A stretch of 64,000 nucleotides of DNA from an uncultured Ruminiclostridium sp. GTDB taxonomy: Bacteria > Bacillota > Clostridia > Oscillospirales > Ruminococcaceae. The translations under genes and the position numbers were made by a program. This document shows positions 27,371-34,305 of this stretch, one piece after another (the first letter of the stretch is position 1; every line of letters starts with the position of its first letter). The notes beneath the pieces were generated by a model. It was given only the letters and a program-made list of their open reading frames with translations. It searched no databases and was not told where the DNA came from. The stretch spans positions 143,793-207,792 of the forward strand of contig CANQED010000003.1 in NCBI GenBank assembly GCA_947594425.1, in the 5' to 3' direction.

Positions 27371-27477
27371 TTTTCTACAATTTTCATATCAACCGCCGAA
27401 AAATCAAACGTATTTTTGTGTAGAAAAGCGAATTATCGCTTTACACTATTGTTTTTTCAAAAGAAATGTGATATTAT
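27371..27477 (+). promoter_or_regulatory. Promoter region of the H1/SCP2-like gene and galU
   Basis: TTGTTT (27449-27454), 17-base spacer, TATTAT (27472-27477) preceded by TGA (extended -10). Upstream are an inverted repeat, TTTTCTACA (27371-27379) and TGTAGAAAA (27419-27427), and a small hairpin AAAGCGA/TCGCTTT at 27425-27442. The repeats could bind a regulator or end the DUF368 transcript. The 199-base gap holds no other gene. Confidence 0.65.
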
Positions 27478-27546
27478 ATTAGAGTACAGATACGGGAGCT
27501 ACCCGTAAATTTTCCGAATGTGACCTAAGAGAAAGGAAATATTACA

Positions 27547-28095
27547 ATGGCTGCAAAGAAAACTACTCCTACCGAAGAGGTAAAGACCGCTAAAAAACCT
27601 GCGGCTGAAACTAAGCCCGTTGAAGCTAAGCCCGCTGAGGCTAAGGCTGTAGAGGCTAAGCCCGCCGAGAAAAAGACCGCAGAGAAGAAGCCTGCTGCCG
27701 CTAAAAAGCCCGCCGCTGCCAAGAAGACTGCCGCTAAGAAGCCCGCAGCTAAGAAAGCAGAGCCTAAGGCCGCTCCCGACATCAACGAGATAACCGAGCT
27801 TATCAGAAAGAAGATAGCTAAGAAGGACGTTTCCAAGATAAACGAGAAGATAGCAGTTTCCGTTAAGGTATACGGCGAATATGAGGATTATCTCTACATA
27901 CTTGTAGAGGACGGCACCGTTGACGTACAGCCCTACGGCTATATCGGACCCGATGTACATATCGACCTGCCGATAGACGACGCTCTGGCTATAATCAACG
28001 GCAAGTACGACTATAAGGCAAAGATACTGTCCGGCGACTTTTACGCCGTGGGAGCTTTGACCAAGTTGCTCAAGATAAAAGAGGCACTGTTCTAA
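27547..28095 (+). CDS. Histone H1-like Lys/Ala/Pro tail fused to an SCP2-like domain
   Basis: The protein has 182 residues. Residues 1-77 are a low-complexity tail of PAAKK/PAEAK units like those of bacterial H1-type or HU-tail proteins, very basic and probably disordered. Residues 80-182 form a compact domain. Its C-terminal pattern, with IDLPIDDALAIINGKYDY, then SGDFYAVGALTKLLKIKEALF in two parts, resembles the SCP2 sterol-carrier fold, with the usual ed-hxxhhxG and GDhxxhhKLhxL spacing. The match is by eye only. No signal peptide or membrane helix is present. A nucleic-acid or polyanion-binding tail on a lipid/acyl-binding domain is the reading; the function is unknown. It is 24 bases upstream of galU, with its own promoter. 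Confidence 0.7.
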   Translation: MAAKKTTPTEEVKTAKKPAAETKPVEAKPAEAKAVEAKPAEKKTAEKKPAAAKKPAAAKKTAAKKPAAKKAEPKAAPDINEITELIRKKIAKKDVSKINEKIAVSVKVYGEYEDYLYILVEDGTVDVQPYGYIGPDVHIDLPIDDALAIINGKYDYKAKILSGDFYAVGALTKLLKIKEALF

Positions 28096-28119
28096 TAAAA
28101 ACAAAGGCAGGTTTTTGTC

Positions 28120-28989
28120 ATGCAAAAGGTTAAAAAGGCGGTCATTCTCGCCGCAGGCTACGGCACGAGAGTACTGCCCGCCAGCAAGGCTATCCCTAAG
28201 GAAATGCTGAACATAGTGGACAAGCCCGCTATACAATACATTGTTGAAGAAGTGGTTAATTCGGGCATAACCGACATACTCATAGTAGTATCAAGAGGAA
28301 AGCACGAAATAGAAGATCACTTTGACCGCAAGCCCGACCTTGAGGCGCAATTGCTTAAGAGCAACAAGACCGAATTTTACAAGGTCGTGACGGATATTGC
28401 CGATATGGGCAAGGGCATACAGTATGTGCGCCAGCAGGAGCAAAACGGCACAGGCGGCGCCGTGATGTACGCTAAGAGCTTTGTCGGAGACGATCCGTTT
28501 GTAGTCGTGTACGGCGACGATGTAATTATCGGCGACGACCCCTGCACCGCTCAGTGCTGCCGCGCTTATGAAAAGTACGGCAAGGCTGTAGTCTCTATGA
28601 AAGAGGTGCCGTTTGAGCTTGTGCTCAAATACTGCACCCTTGACGTAAAGCCCGCCGAGAGCAATATCTACTATATCTCCGATATGATAGAAAAGCCCAA
28701 GCCCGAGCAGGTGATTTCTAATTTTGCCATTCTCGGACGCTGCGTGCTTCCCGCTAAGGTATTTGATATACTCGAGACCCTGCCTACCGGCGCGGGCGGA
28801 GAATATCAGCTCACCGACGCTATGAAGCAGCTCGCCGTCACCGAGGGCATGATAGGCGTAGACTTTACCGGCACGCGTTATGATATGGGCAACAAGCTCG
28901 GCATAATGAAAGCCTGCGTAGAGACCGCGCTAAAGCACCCGGAGATAGGCGACGACTTTAGGGAATATCTAAAGTCACTTGATATTTGA
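28120..28989 (+). CDS. galU: UTP-glucose-1-phosphate uridylyltransferase
   Basis: Makes UDP-glucose from UTP and glucose-1-phosphate for glycolipids, teichoic acid decoration and polysaccharide. The protein has 289 residues, normal for bacterial GalU. Motifs: AAGYGTRVLPASK, VDKPAIQYIVEE, GTGGAV, VVYGDDVI, GAGGEYQLTDA and FTGTRYDMGNK. It is probably co-transcribed with the preceding gene and ends at a strong hairpin. Confidence 0.96.
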   Translation: MQKVKKAVILAAGYGTRVLPASKAIPKEMLNIVDKPAIQYIVEEVVNSGITDILIVVSRGKHEIEDHFDRKPDLEAQLLKSNKTEFYKVVTDIADMGKGIQYVRQQEQNGTGGAVMYAKSFVGDDPFVVVYGDDVIIGDDPCTAQCCRAYEKYGKAVVSMKEVPFELVLKYCTLDVKPAESNIYYISDMIEKPKPEQVISNFAILGRCVLPAKVFDILETLPTGAGGEYQLTDAMKQLAVTEGMIGVDFTGTRYDMGNKLGIMKACVETALKHPEIGDDFREYLKSLDI

Positions 28990-29014
28990 GTTCATCTAAA
29001 TTAACTATTTTGCA

Positions 29015-29055
29015 AATACCACCACCCCCGCGTATACCGCGGGGGTGGTGGTATT
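29015..29055. terminator. Strong GC-rich hairpin after galU, left edge of the defence cassette
   Basis: An 18-base perfect stem (AATACCACCACCCCCGCG and complement) with a 5-base loop. It lacks a clear T-run on the plus strand (ATTGATAC), so termination may be imperfect. It marks the change from GC-rich housekeeping DNA to the AT-rich cassette. Confidence 0.65.
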
Positions 29056-29088
29056 ATTGATACAAGTCAAAAATTTTGCCTTTTGGTA

Positions 29089-29117
29089 TTGCATTTATTC
29101 GCGATTTGGAATATAAT
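29089..29117 (+). promoter_or_regulatory. Promoter of the defence cassette
   Basis: TTGCAT (29089-29094), 17-base spacer, TATAAT (29112-29117). It fixes the methylase start downstream, at 29148, not at the track start 29076. Confidence 0.8.
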
Positions 29118-29147
29118 AATTACAAGAGATTTTTTGGGGGTTATGCC

Positions 29148-30215
29148 ATGAACATAATTTCTGCTCGCGAGGCTGCAAAAAAATGGGGCATTTCACAGCG
29201 GAGAGTTGCGGTTTTGTGCGCGGAAAACCGCATTCCGGGTGCAGCCATTGTCGGGAACAGCTGGGTTATACCCGCCGACGCCGCAAAGCCTATTGACGAA
29301 CGTTCAAACCGTATTGAAAAAGCGGAAAAAAACGCAGGCCCATTTGTAAAATGGGCGGGCGGCAAAGGTCAGTTGATAAGAGAAATAGAGCAGTATTATC
29401 CGTTTGGAGACGGCAAGATTAAAAAATACGCTGAACCGTTTGTTGGCGGAGGGGCGGTTTTATTTGATATTTTGGACAAGTATGATTTGGATGAAGTATA
29501 TATAAGTGATATTAACGCTGAACTTATCAATGCTTATATTAAGATTCGTGACAATGCAGATGAAATTATAAATCTGCTGTATAGGTATCAAAACGAATAT
29601 ATTCCGCTTGAAACAGATGAGAGAAAAATCTATTATATGTCAAAAAGAGATCGGTTTAATGAGTTGAAAATAAACGGTGATACGGCGGAAAATGCAGAAA
29701 AAGCCGCGCTTATGATTTTCCTAAATAAAACCTGTTTTAACGGGCTTTACCGAGTGAATAGAAAAGGTCTTTTCAACGTGCCTATGGGAGCATATAAAAA
29801 TCCTCTCATATGCGATGAAAACAATCTTCGCGCCGTATCGGACAGACTAAAAAACGTGGAAATAGTCTGCGGAGATTACAGTAAATCGGAAAGCTTTATT
29901 GATAAGAATACTTTTGTGTATTTCGATCCGCCGTATCGCCCACTTACAGGAACGGCAAGTTTTACCGCTTATACAGAAAATCTGTTTGATGATGAAAGGC
30001 AAATTGAGCTTGCAAGATTTGTGGAAGCGATGAATAAAAAAGGCGCGAAAATTGTTGTAAGCAATTCCGACCCGAAAAATTCATCTACTGATGATAATTT
30101 TTTTGATGAACTTTATAAGGATCATCATATCAAAAGAGTGCAGGCAACAAGAATGATTAACTGTAACAGTGAATTAAGAGGGAAACTAAGCGAATTACTG
30201 ATTAGCAATTTTTAA
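29148..30215 (+). CDS. Dam-family DNA adenine methyltransferase with N-terminal HTH
   Basis: About 355 residues from the ATG at 29148 (MNIISAREAAKKWG), with GGGGG 8 bases upstream. Residues 1-45 are a small helix-turn-helix of the excisionase/MerR-like type (AKKWGISQRRVAVLCAE, then a wing-like VIPADA). The rest is an alpha-class N6-adenine methylase of the Dam/DpnM type. It has WAGGKGQLI and EPFVGGGAVLFD (SAM binding), TCFNGLYRVN (target recognition), and catalytic DPPY in YFDPPYRPL. With a DpnII-like nuclease downstream, GATC is the expected target; this is inferred. The HTH could give self-regulation of the operon. Confidence 0.92.
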   Translation: MNIISAREAAKKWGISQRRVAVLCAENRIPGAAIVGNSWVIPADAAKPIDERSNRIEKAEKNAGPFVKWAGGKGQLIREIEQYYPFGDGKIKKYAEPFVGGGAVLFDILDKYDLDEVYISDINAELINAYIKIRDNADEIINLLYRYQNEYIPLETDERKIYYMSKRDRFNELKINGDTAENAEKAALMIFLNKTCFNGLYRVNRKGLFNVPMGAYKNPLICDENNLRAVSDRLKNVEIVCGDYSKSESFIDKNTFVYFDPPYRPLTGTASFTAYTENLFDDERQIELARFVEAMNKKGAKIVVSNSDPKNSSTDDNFFDELYKDHHIKRVQATRMINCNSELRGKLSELLISNF

Positions 30216-30224
30216 GGAGGAAAA

Positions 30225-30827
30225 ATGATTTTCGAGTATGATGTTGCGCTATCGTTTGCAGGAGAAGACCGAGCGTTTGTTGAAGATTGTGCGGAGATTT
30301 TACGCTCATTAAGCATTAATGTGTTTTATGATAATTACGAAAAAGATGTTTTATTTGGGAAAAATTTGTATAAGTATTTAGCAGATATTTACCAAAATAG
30401 AGCTCGCTTTGCAGTTGTTTTTGTATCAAAATCATATAAGAAAAAACGTTGGACAAAACATGAACTTGAATATATTACTGCAAGGAAATTTAAGCAAGAT
30501 GAAGAATATCTTTTGCCAGTAAAGCTCGATGAAACGGAATTAGATGAAATAACTTTAACAACGGGTTATTTACAAGGTGACAGTCCGGTAAATGTTGCGA
30601 TTACAATAGCCAAGAAAATTAATCCTAAGTTGGATTTAGAATTGATGTTGTCTGAGTTGGAACATTATTTGCCTGATTATGAAATCAAAATTATCGGTAG
30701 CGAGGTGTCTTTCTATTGTGAAAAAGAAGATTTTTCTGCAAAATATCCAATTGGTTTTATGATGGAATTATACCGTCAAGATTTAATAGAGCAAGCCTTT
30801 ATATTGCCTTCTATTGTACCTAATTAA
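30225..30827 (+). CDS. TIR-domain protein inside a restriction-modification operon
   Basis: The protein has 200 residues. Residues 3-135 form a TIR domain: YDVALSFAGEDR, VFYDNYEK, LFGKNLYKYLADIY, VVFVSKSY, and WTKHELEYITAR, where Glu80 is at the position of the catalytic glutamate of NAD-consuming TIRs. The last 60 residues (LSELEHYLPDYEIKIIGSE) form a small alpha/beta tail with no recognised sensor. It has an AAGGAGG site and lies 9 bases after the methylase and 15 before the endonuclease, so it is an operon member. An NADase or signal-generating effector linked to restriction is inferred. A second, sensing partner of the kind most TIR systems use is missing unless the R-M proteins serve. 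Confidence 0.88.
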   Translation: MIFEYDVALSFAGEDRAFVEDCAEILRSLSINVFYDNYEKDVLFGKNLYKYLADIYQNRARFAVVFVSKSYKKKRWTKHELEYITARKFKQDEEYLLPVKLDETELDEITLTTGYLQGDSPVNVAITIAKKINPKLDLELMLSELEHYLPDYEIKIIGSEVSFYCEKEDFSAKYPIGFMMELYRQDLIEQAFILPSIVPN

Positions 30828-30842
30828 CAGAAGGAGTTATTC

Positions 30843-31703
30843 ATGACTAGAGATTTCAACTTATGGTTATCGGGATTTCGTGACAGTATAGCCGATTATG
30901 AATATTATGTTGATTTTGAGAAAGTTCATCGTAATATAGATAAAATAAAAATTGAGCTTAATATTTTAAATTCTCTTGTGGGTTCTAAAAGCATTGAGAG
31001 CGACTTTGAAAAGTTAATTAAAAAGTATCCGGAAGCACTGAAATGCATTCCGCTGTTATTGGCGGTAAGAGCAGCCGAGATATATGCTATTGACGGTGAC
31101 GGCGCATTTACTTATTCGTTTAACAAACCGAATATTTCTGTGGAACAGTATAAAACTTTTATGCACAAAACCGGACTGTTTGATTTAATGGCAAATCATA
31201 TAATCAACAATCTTGTTGACTACGCTACGGGAGTAGAAACCGGTCTTGATTCAAACGGGCGCAAAAATCGCGGCGGTCATCTGATGGAAAACTTGGTTGA
31301 AAGTTTTATAGAAAAATCCGGTTTTATTAAAGACGAAACCTATTTCAAAGAGATGTATATTCATCAAATTACAGACAAATGGGGTATTGATTTATCTGCT
31401 ATATCAAATCAAGGCAAGGCAGAAAAACGCTTTGATTTTGTTATAAAAACCGATGATATGATTTACGCCATCGAAACAAATTTCTACGGCAGCGGCGGCA
31501 GCAAACTAAACGAAACCGCCCGCAGCTACAAAACGTTAGCTTTAGAAGCCGACACTATAGACGGATTTACATTCGTATGGTTTACCGACGGTAAAGGCTG
31601 GGCAAGCGCACGTAATAATCTTGAAGAAACATTTGATGTTATGGAGCACATTTATAATATAAGGGATCTGGAAAATGGAATAATGAGCGAGGTTTTCAGA
31701 TAA
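30843..31703 (+). CDS. DpnII/MboI-type restriction endonuclease
   Basis: The protein has 286 residues, the size of R.DpnII (about 288). It carries family patterns: YYVDFEKVHRN, LNILNSLVGSK, PLLLAVR, then RGGHLMENLVESFI, FDFVIKTDDMIYAIETNFY (PD-(D/E)xK-like core with Asp and Glu-x-Asn) and GGSKLNETARSY. Such enzymes cut unmethylated GATC. AGAAGGAG precedes the ATG. The stop TAA shares a base with the ATG of the next methylase. The specificity is inferred from the family and the Dam-type partner. Confidence 0.9.
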   Translation: MTRDFNLWLSGFRDSIADYEYYVDFEKVHRNIDKIKIELNILNSLVGSKSIESDFEKLIKKYPEALKCIPLLLAVRAAEIYAIDGDGAFTYSFNKPNISVEQYKTFMHKTGLFDLMANHIINNLVDYATGVETGLDSNGRKNRGGHLMENLVESFIEKSGFIKDETYFKEMYIHQITDKWGIDLSAISNQGKAEKRFDFVIKTDDMIYAIETNFYGSGGSKLNETARSYKTLALEADTIDGFTFVWFTDGKGWASARNNLEETFDVMEHIYNIRDLENGIMSEVFR

Positions 31704-32452
31704 TGTCAAGCAAAAAAATAAAAAAATGGCAGCCCGAGGATTTTGAACTTGAAATGACTACCCACTGGTCGTTCCCGAAGCGCGGGGACTGGGCTACTCA
31801 TGACGCAAAATGGCGCGGGAACTGGTCACCATACATACCGAGAAACATAATTCTGCGCTATTCAAAAGAGGGCGACACCGTCCTCGACCAGTTTGCCGGT
31901 GGGGGCACCACCCTCGTAGAGGCAAAGCTTTTAAACCGTGACATTATCGGTGTGGACTGTAACGACGATGCGCTTGCGAGATGCCGTGAAAAGATTGATT
32001 TCGACTATCCTCTCGCGCATGGAAAGGTCTATCTTTATAAAGGCGACGCTCGCGATCTGTATTTTCAGAGTGACGAATCGATCGATTTAATCTGTACTCA
32101 CCCGCCCTATGCGGACATAATTCGATACAGTGACAATATTCCGGAGGATCTGTCACGGCTGAAATTAAAGGATTTTTTAGTACAGATGAAGCCGGTTGCC
32201 GAAGAGTGCTACCGCGTTTTAAAGAAGGACAAGTTCTGCGCAATTTTGATGGGCGACACACGGCAAAAGGGCTGTATGGTGCCACTAAGCTTTGAGGTAA
32301 TGAAAATTTTCGAGAGCGCGGGATTCAAGCTGAAAGAGATAATTATTAAGGAGCAGCATAATTGCAAGGCAACGGGGTACTGGAAAACAAACAGCGTAAA
32401 GTATAACTTTTTGCTGATTGCTCATGAGTATTTGTTTGTGTTTAGGAAGTAA
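31703..32452 (+). CDS. N4/N6-type DNA methyltransferase, second methylase of the cassette
   Basis: The protein has 249 residues. SAM-binding motif I is LDQFAGGGTTLVEA; catalytic motif IV is HPPY within CTHPPYADIIRYS. The order (TRD-like N-terminus RGDWATHDAKWRGNWSPY, then motif I, then IV) resembles beta-class/RsmD-like N4/N6 amino-methylases, not Dam. DpnII-type systems often carry a second methylase, DpnA, for single-stranded or hemimodified DNA, and that role is plausible here, though the sequence is of another subgroup. The first bases are more GC-rich than the TIR and endonuclease genes, suggesting a separate origin. The start overlaps the endonuclease stop by one base. Confidence 0.85.
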   Translation: MSSKKIKKWQPEDFELEMTTHWSFPKRGDWATHDAKWRGNWSPYIPRNIILRYSKEGDTVLDQFAGGGTTLVEAKLLNRDIIGVDCNDDALARCREKIDFDYPLAHGKVYLYKGDARDLYFQSDESIDLICTHPPYADIIRYSDNIPEDLSRLKLKDFLVQMKPVAEECYRVLKKDKFCAILMGDTRQKGCMVPLSFEVMKIFESAGFKLKEIIIKEQHNCKATGYWKTNSVKYNFLLIAHEYLFVFRK

Positions 32453-32478
32453 TTTAAATACCATAATTATAAAATATC

Positions 32479-32520
32479 GACCGACTTACCGTAATCATAC
32501 TGCAAGCCGGTCGGTTTATC
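32479..32520 (+). terminator. Weak terminator after the defence cassette
   Basis: ACCGAC and GTCGGT (about 32482-32517) can pair around a large loop and are followed by TTTATCTTATAT. The stem is short, so the call is tentative; it may also serve the facing sseB-like gene. Confidence 0.4.
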
Positions 32521-32533
32521 TTATATATTCTTA

Positions 32534-33313
32534 CTACACCCTCACGTAAAACGGCACTTTTTCCCTCGTGGACTGCTTTCCTGTGGGGTCGGCGAAAGAC
32601 ATAACGACAAAGGGGGCTTTTTCGTCGTTCATATCGTTTAAAAATTTGTCGAAAAGCTCGGTCTTAAATTCCTCAAAATCCTTGCCCTCGTCGAGGTCGG
32701 CGACTATCAGGCGGTTTTGCTGCTCGCCCTTGCTCATAGCGAGGAGGTATGCCTTTTTGACGTCGCCGCGCTTGTCAAAATAGCTTTCGAGCGGCGCTCT
32801 CACCTCGTCGGGTATATCCGTCAGCTCGCGGATAACGGCTATCTCGCCGTTTTTGATGCGCTGGGCGGTGATGATATTCTTTATCGCCAAGGCCTGCTGA
32901 GGACCTACTATCACGTTATCCGAAAACGGATTTATAGCAAAGCCCTCCATCTGGCATTTAGGGTCGGAGAGCATTCTCGCAAAGTCGTTGTACCCGAGCC
33001 CCAAAAAGTCCATTTTATTGATATCGGAGCGGCTCTTTTTGAGCTCCTCTATATCGGTGAACGCCATAAAATACTTTTTGCCCTGCTTATTGGTAAGGTG
33101 GCTGAATTTTACCTGTAATTTGTTTTCTTCCTCGCCGTCGGAAAGAGCCACGGGTACTATCAGCCTTGCTCTTAACAGTGCGTTTATATAATCCGCCTGC
33201 GCCTGAGGCGGGGGCGTAGGAGAGCTTTTTATCCCGTTTATCGCCGCGACGAGCGCGGGGTTGGTTATCTCCATAGTCTTTTGTCTTAATAGCTTTTTTT
33301 GCTCGTCTGTCAT
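32534..33313 (-). CDS. SseB-family protein
   Basis: About 259 residues from the ATG at 33313 (MTDEQKKLL), with AAGGGA 7 bases upstream; the longer track start at 33367 runs into recR. The first half has the SseB N-terminal pattern (ADYINALLRARLIVPV, KYFMAFTDIEELKK, FAINPFSDNVIV). The second has the SseB_C pattern with VKKAYLLAMSKGEQQNRLIVADL. Proteins of this family are cytoplasmic and poorly understood; overexpressed E. coli SseB alters serine sensitivity. It is the last gene of the SRP RNA-dnaX unit, 25 bases after recR. Confidence 0.85.
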   Translation of the reverse strand: MTDEQKKLLRQKTMEITNPALVAAINGIKSSPTPPPQAQADYINALLRARLIVPVALSDGEEENKLQVKFSHLTNKQGKKYFMAFTDIEELKKSRSDINKMDFLGLGYNDFARMLSDPKCQMEGFAINPFSDNVIVGPQQALAIKNIITAQRIKNGEIAVIRELTDIPDEVRAPLESYFDKRGDVKKAYLLAMSKGEQQNRLIVADLDEGKDFEEFKTELFDKFLNDMNDEKAPFVVMSFADPTGKQSTREKVPFYVRV

Positions 33314-33338
33314 ATCTATGTCCCTTTCGTAAGGAAGC

Positions 33339-33935
33339 TTACAGCTCGCTGCGGTTCTCGAGCGCACGCTGGAGCGTCACATCGTCGGCATATTCTATCG
33401 CCGCGCCCGCGGGCAGCCCGTAGGCGAGCCGCGTGACCTTTATGCCCATAGGCTTTATCATACGGCTGAGATACACCGCCGTAGCCTCGCCCTCGACCGT
33501 CGGGTCGGTCGCCATAATGACCTCGTCGCAGTCGGTGAGCCTGCCCATAAGCTCTTTTATCTTAAGCTGCTGAGGGCCTATCCCGTTTATCGGGGAAAGC
33601 AGTCCGTGCAGCACATGGTACACCCCGTTAAAGCCGCCCGACCGCTCAAAGGCGGTGACGTCCTTAGGAGCCTCGACCACGCATATCGTCCTTTTGTCGC
33701 GGCTGTCGTCGTCGCAGATAGGGCATACCTCTCCCCCGCAGAAGTTTTGGCAGACGCTGCATGTCTTTACCGAGCGGCGCGCGTTAAGTATCCCCTCGGC
33801 AAAAGCCTCCACCTGCTCCTCGGGCTGATTTAGTATATGGTACGCAAGCCTCTGCGCGGTCTTTAAGCCTATTCCGGGCAGCCGCGCGAACTGCTCTGCC
33901 GCAAGAATGAGCGGCTCGGGATCAAATTCGCTCAT
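33339..33935 (-). CDS. recR: Recombination mediator RecR
   Basis: The protein has 198 residues, full length. An N-terminal HhH region (FARLPGIGLKTAQRLAYH) leads into a four-Cys zinc finger CSVCQNFCGGEVCPIC. The Toprim domain has VVEAPKDVTAFE and ATDPTVEGEATA, and the C-terminal Walker-like patch is TRLAYGLPAG. It works with RecF/RecO to load RecA on gapped DNA. The start overlaps the ybaB stop by one base (TGATG). Confidence 0.97.
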   Translation of the reverse strand: MSEFDPEPLILAAEQFARLPGIGLKTAQRLAYHILNQPEEQVEAFAEGILNARRSVKTCSVCQNFCGGEVCPICDDDSRDKRTICVVEAPKDVTAFERSGGFNGVYHVLHGLLSPINGIGPQQLKIKELMGRLTDCDEVIMATDPTVEGEATAVYLSRMIKPMGIKVTRLAYGLPAGAAIEYADDVTLQRALENRSEL

Positions 33936-34285
33936 CAGATAAGTCCGGGTATGTTGACCGAACCCGTTACCTTTTCCATCTCGCTGGCGCTTACTTCTTC
34001 TATCTGCCCGATAACGGCGTTTACGCCCGCGATGATTATATCCTGAAGATCCTCGATATTATCCTTATCCACGCAGTCGGGATTGAGCTTTACGGATTGC
34101 AGCTTTTTGTCGCCGGTCATAACGACCTCGATCATTCCGCCTGCCGCCGACGCGGTAAACTCGCGCTGGTCAAGCTCCGCCTGAACGCGCTCGATATCCT
34201 CCTGCATCTTCTGCGCCTGCTTTATCATATTGTTCATATTGCCTGCGCCTTTGTTCTGATATTCCTTGGGTAATCTTGCTTTCAT
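33935..34285 (-). CDS. ybaB: YbaB/EbfC family nucleoid-associated protein
   Basis: 116 residues from the ATG at 34285 (MKARLPKEYQ), preceded by AAAGGAAAAAG; the track start at 34309 lies upstream of this site. Family features: NMIKQAQKMQEDIERVQAEL (coiled coil), TASAAGGMIEVVMTG, and GSVNIPGLI at the end. It is a small dimeric DNA-binding protein. It lies between dnaX and recR, the common Firmicutes order. Confidence 0.95.
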   Translation of the reverse strand: MKARLPKEYQNKGAGNMNNMIKQAQKMQEDIERVQAELDQREFTASAAGGMIEVVMTGDKKLQSVKLNPDCVDKDNIEDLQDIIIAGVNAVIGQIEEVSASEMEKVTGSVNIPGLI

Positions 34286-34305
34286 AGCTTTTTCCTTTCG
34301 TATCG

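Larger units (their letters stand above)
29014..32463 (+). other. AT-rich restriction-modification/TIR defence cassette
   Basis: Four same-strand genes (Dam-type methylase, TIR protein, DpnII-like endonuclease, second methylase) sit under one promoter with gaps of 9, 15 and -1 bases. Codon use is clearly more A/T-rich than in flanking genes, which suggests horizontal transfer. The 8-base sequence AAATACCA occurs at both edges (29014-29021 and 32456-32463); this could be an insertion footprint or chance. No integrase or transposase is present. Confidence 0.75.

Noticed and set aside
29076-29147. Upstream start of the Dam-type methylase
   Set aside because: Lies upstream of the cassette promoter; the ATG at 29148 has a GGGGG site.
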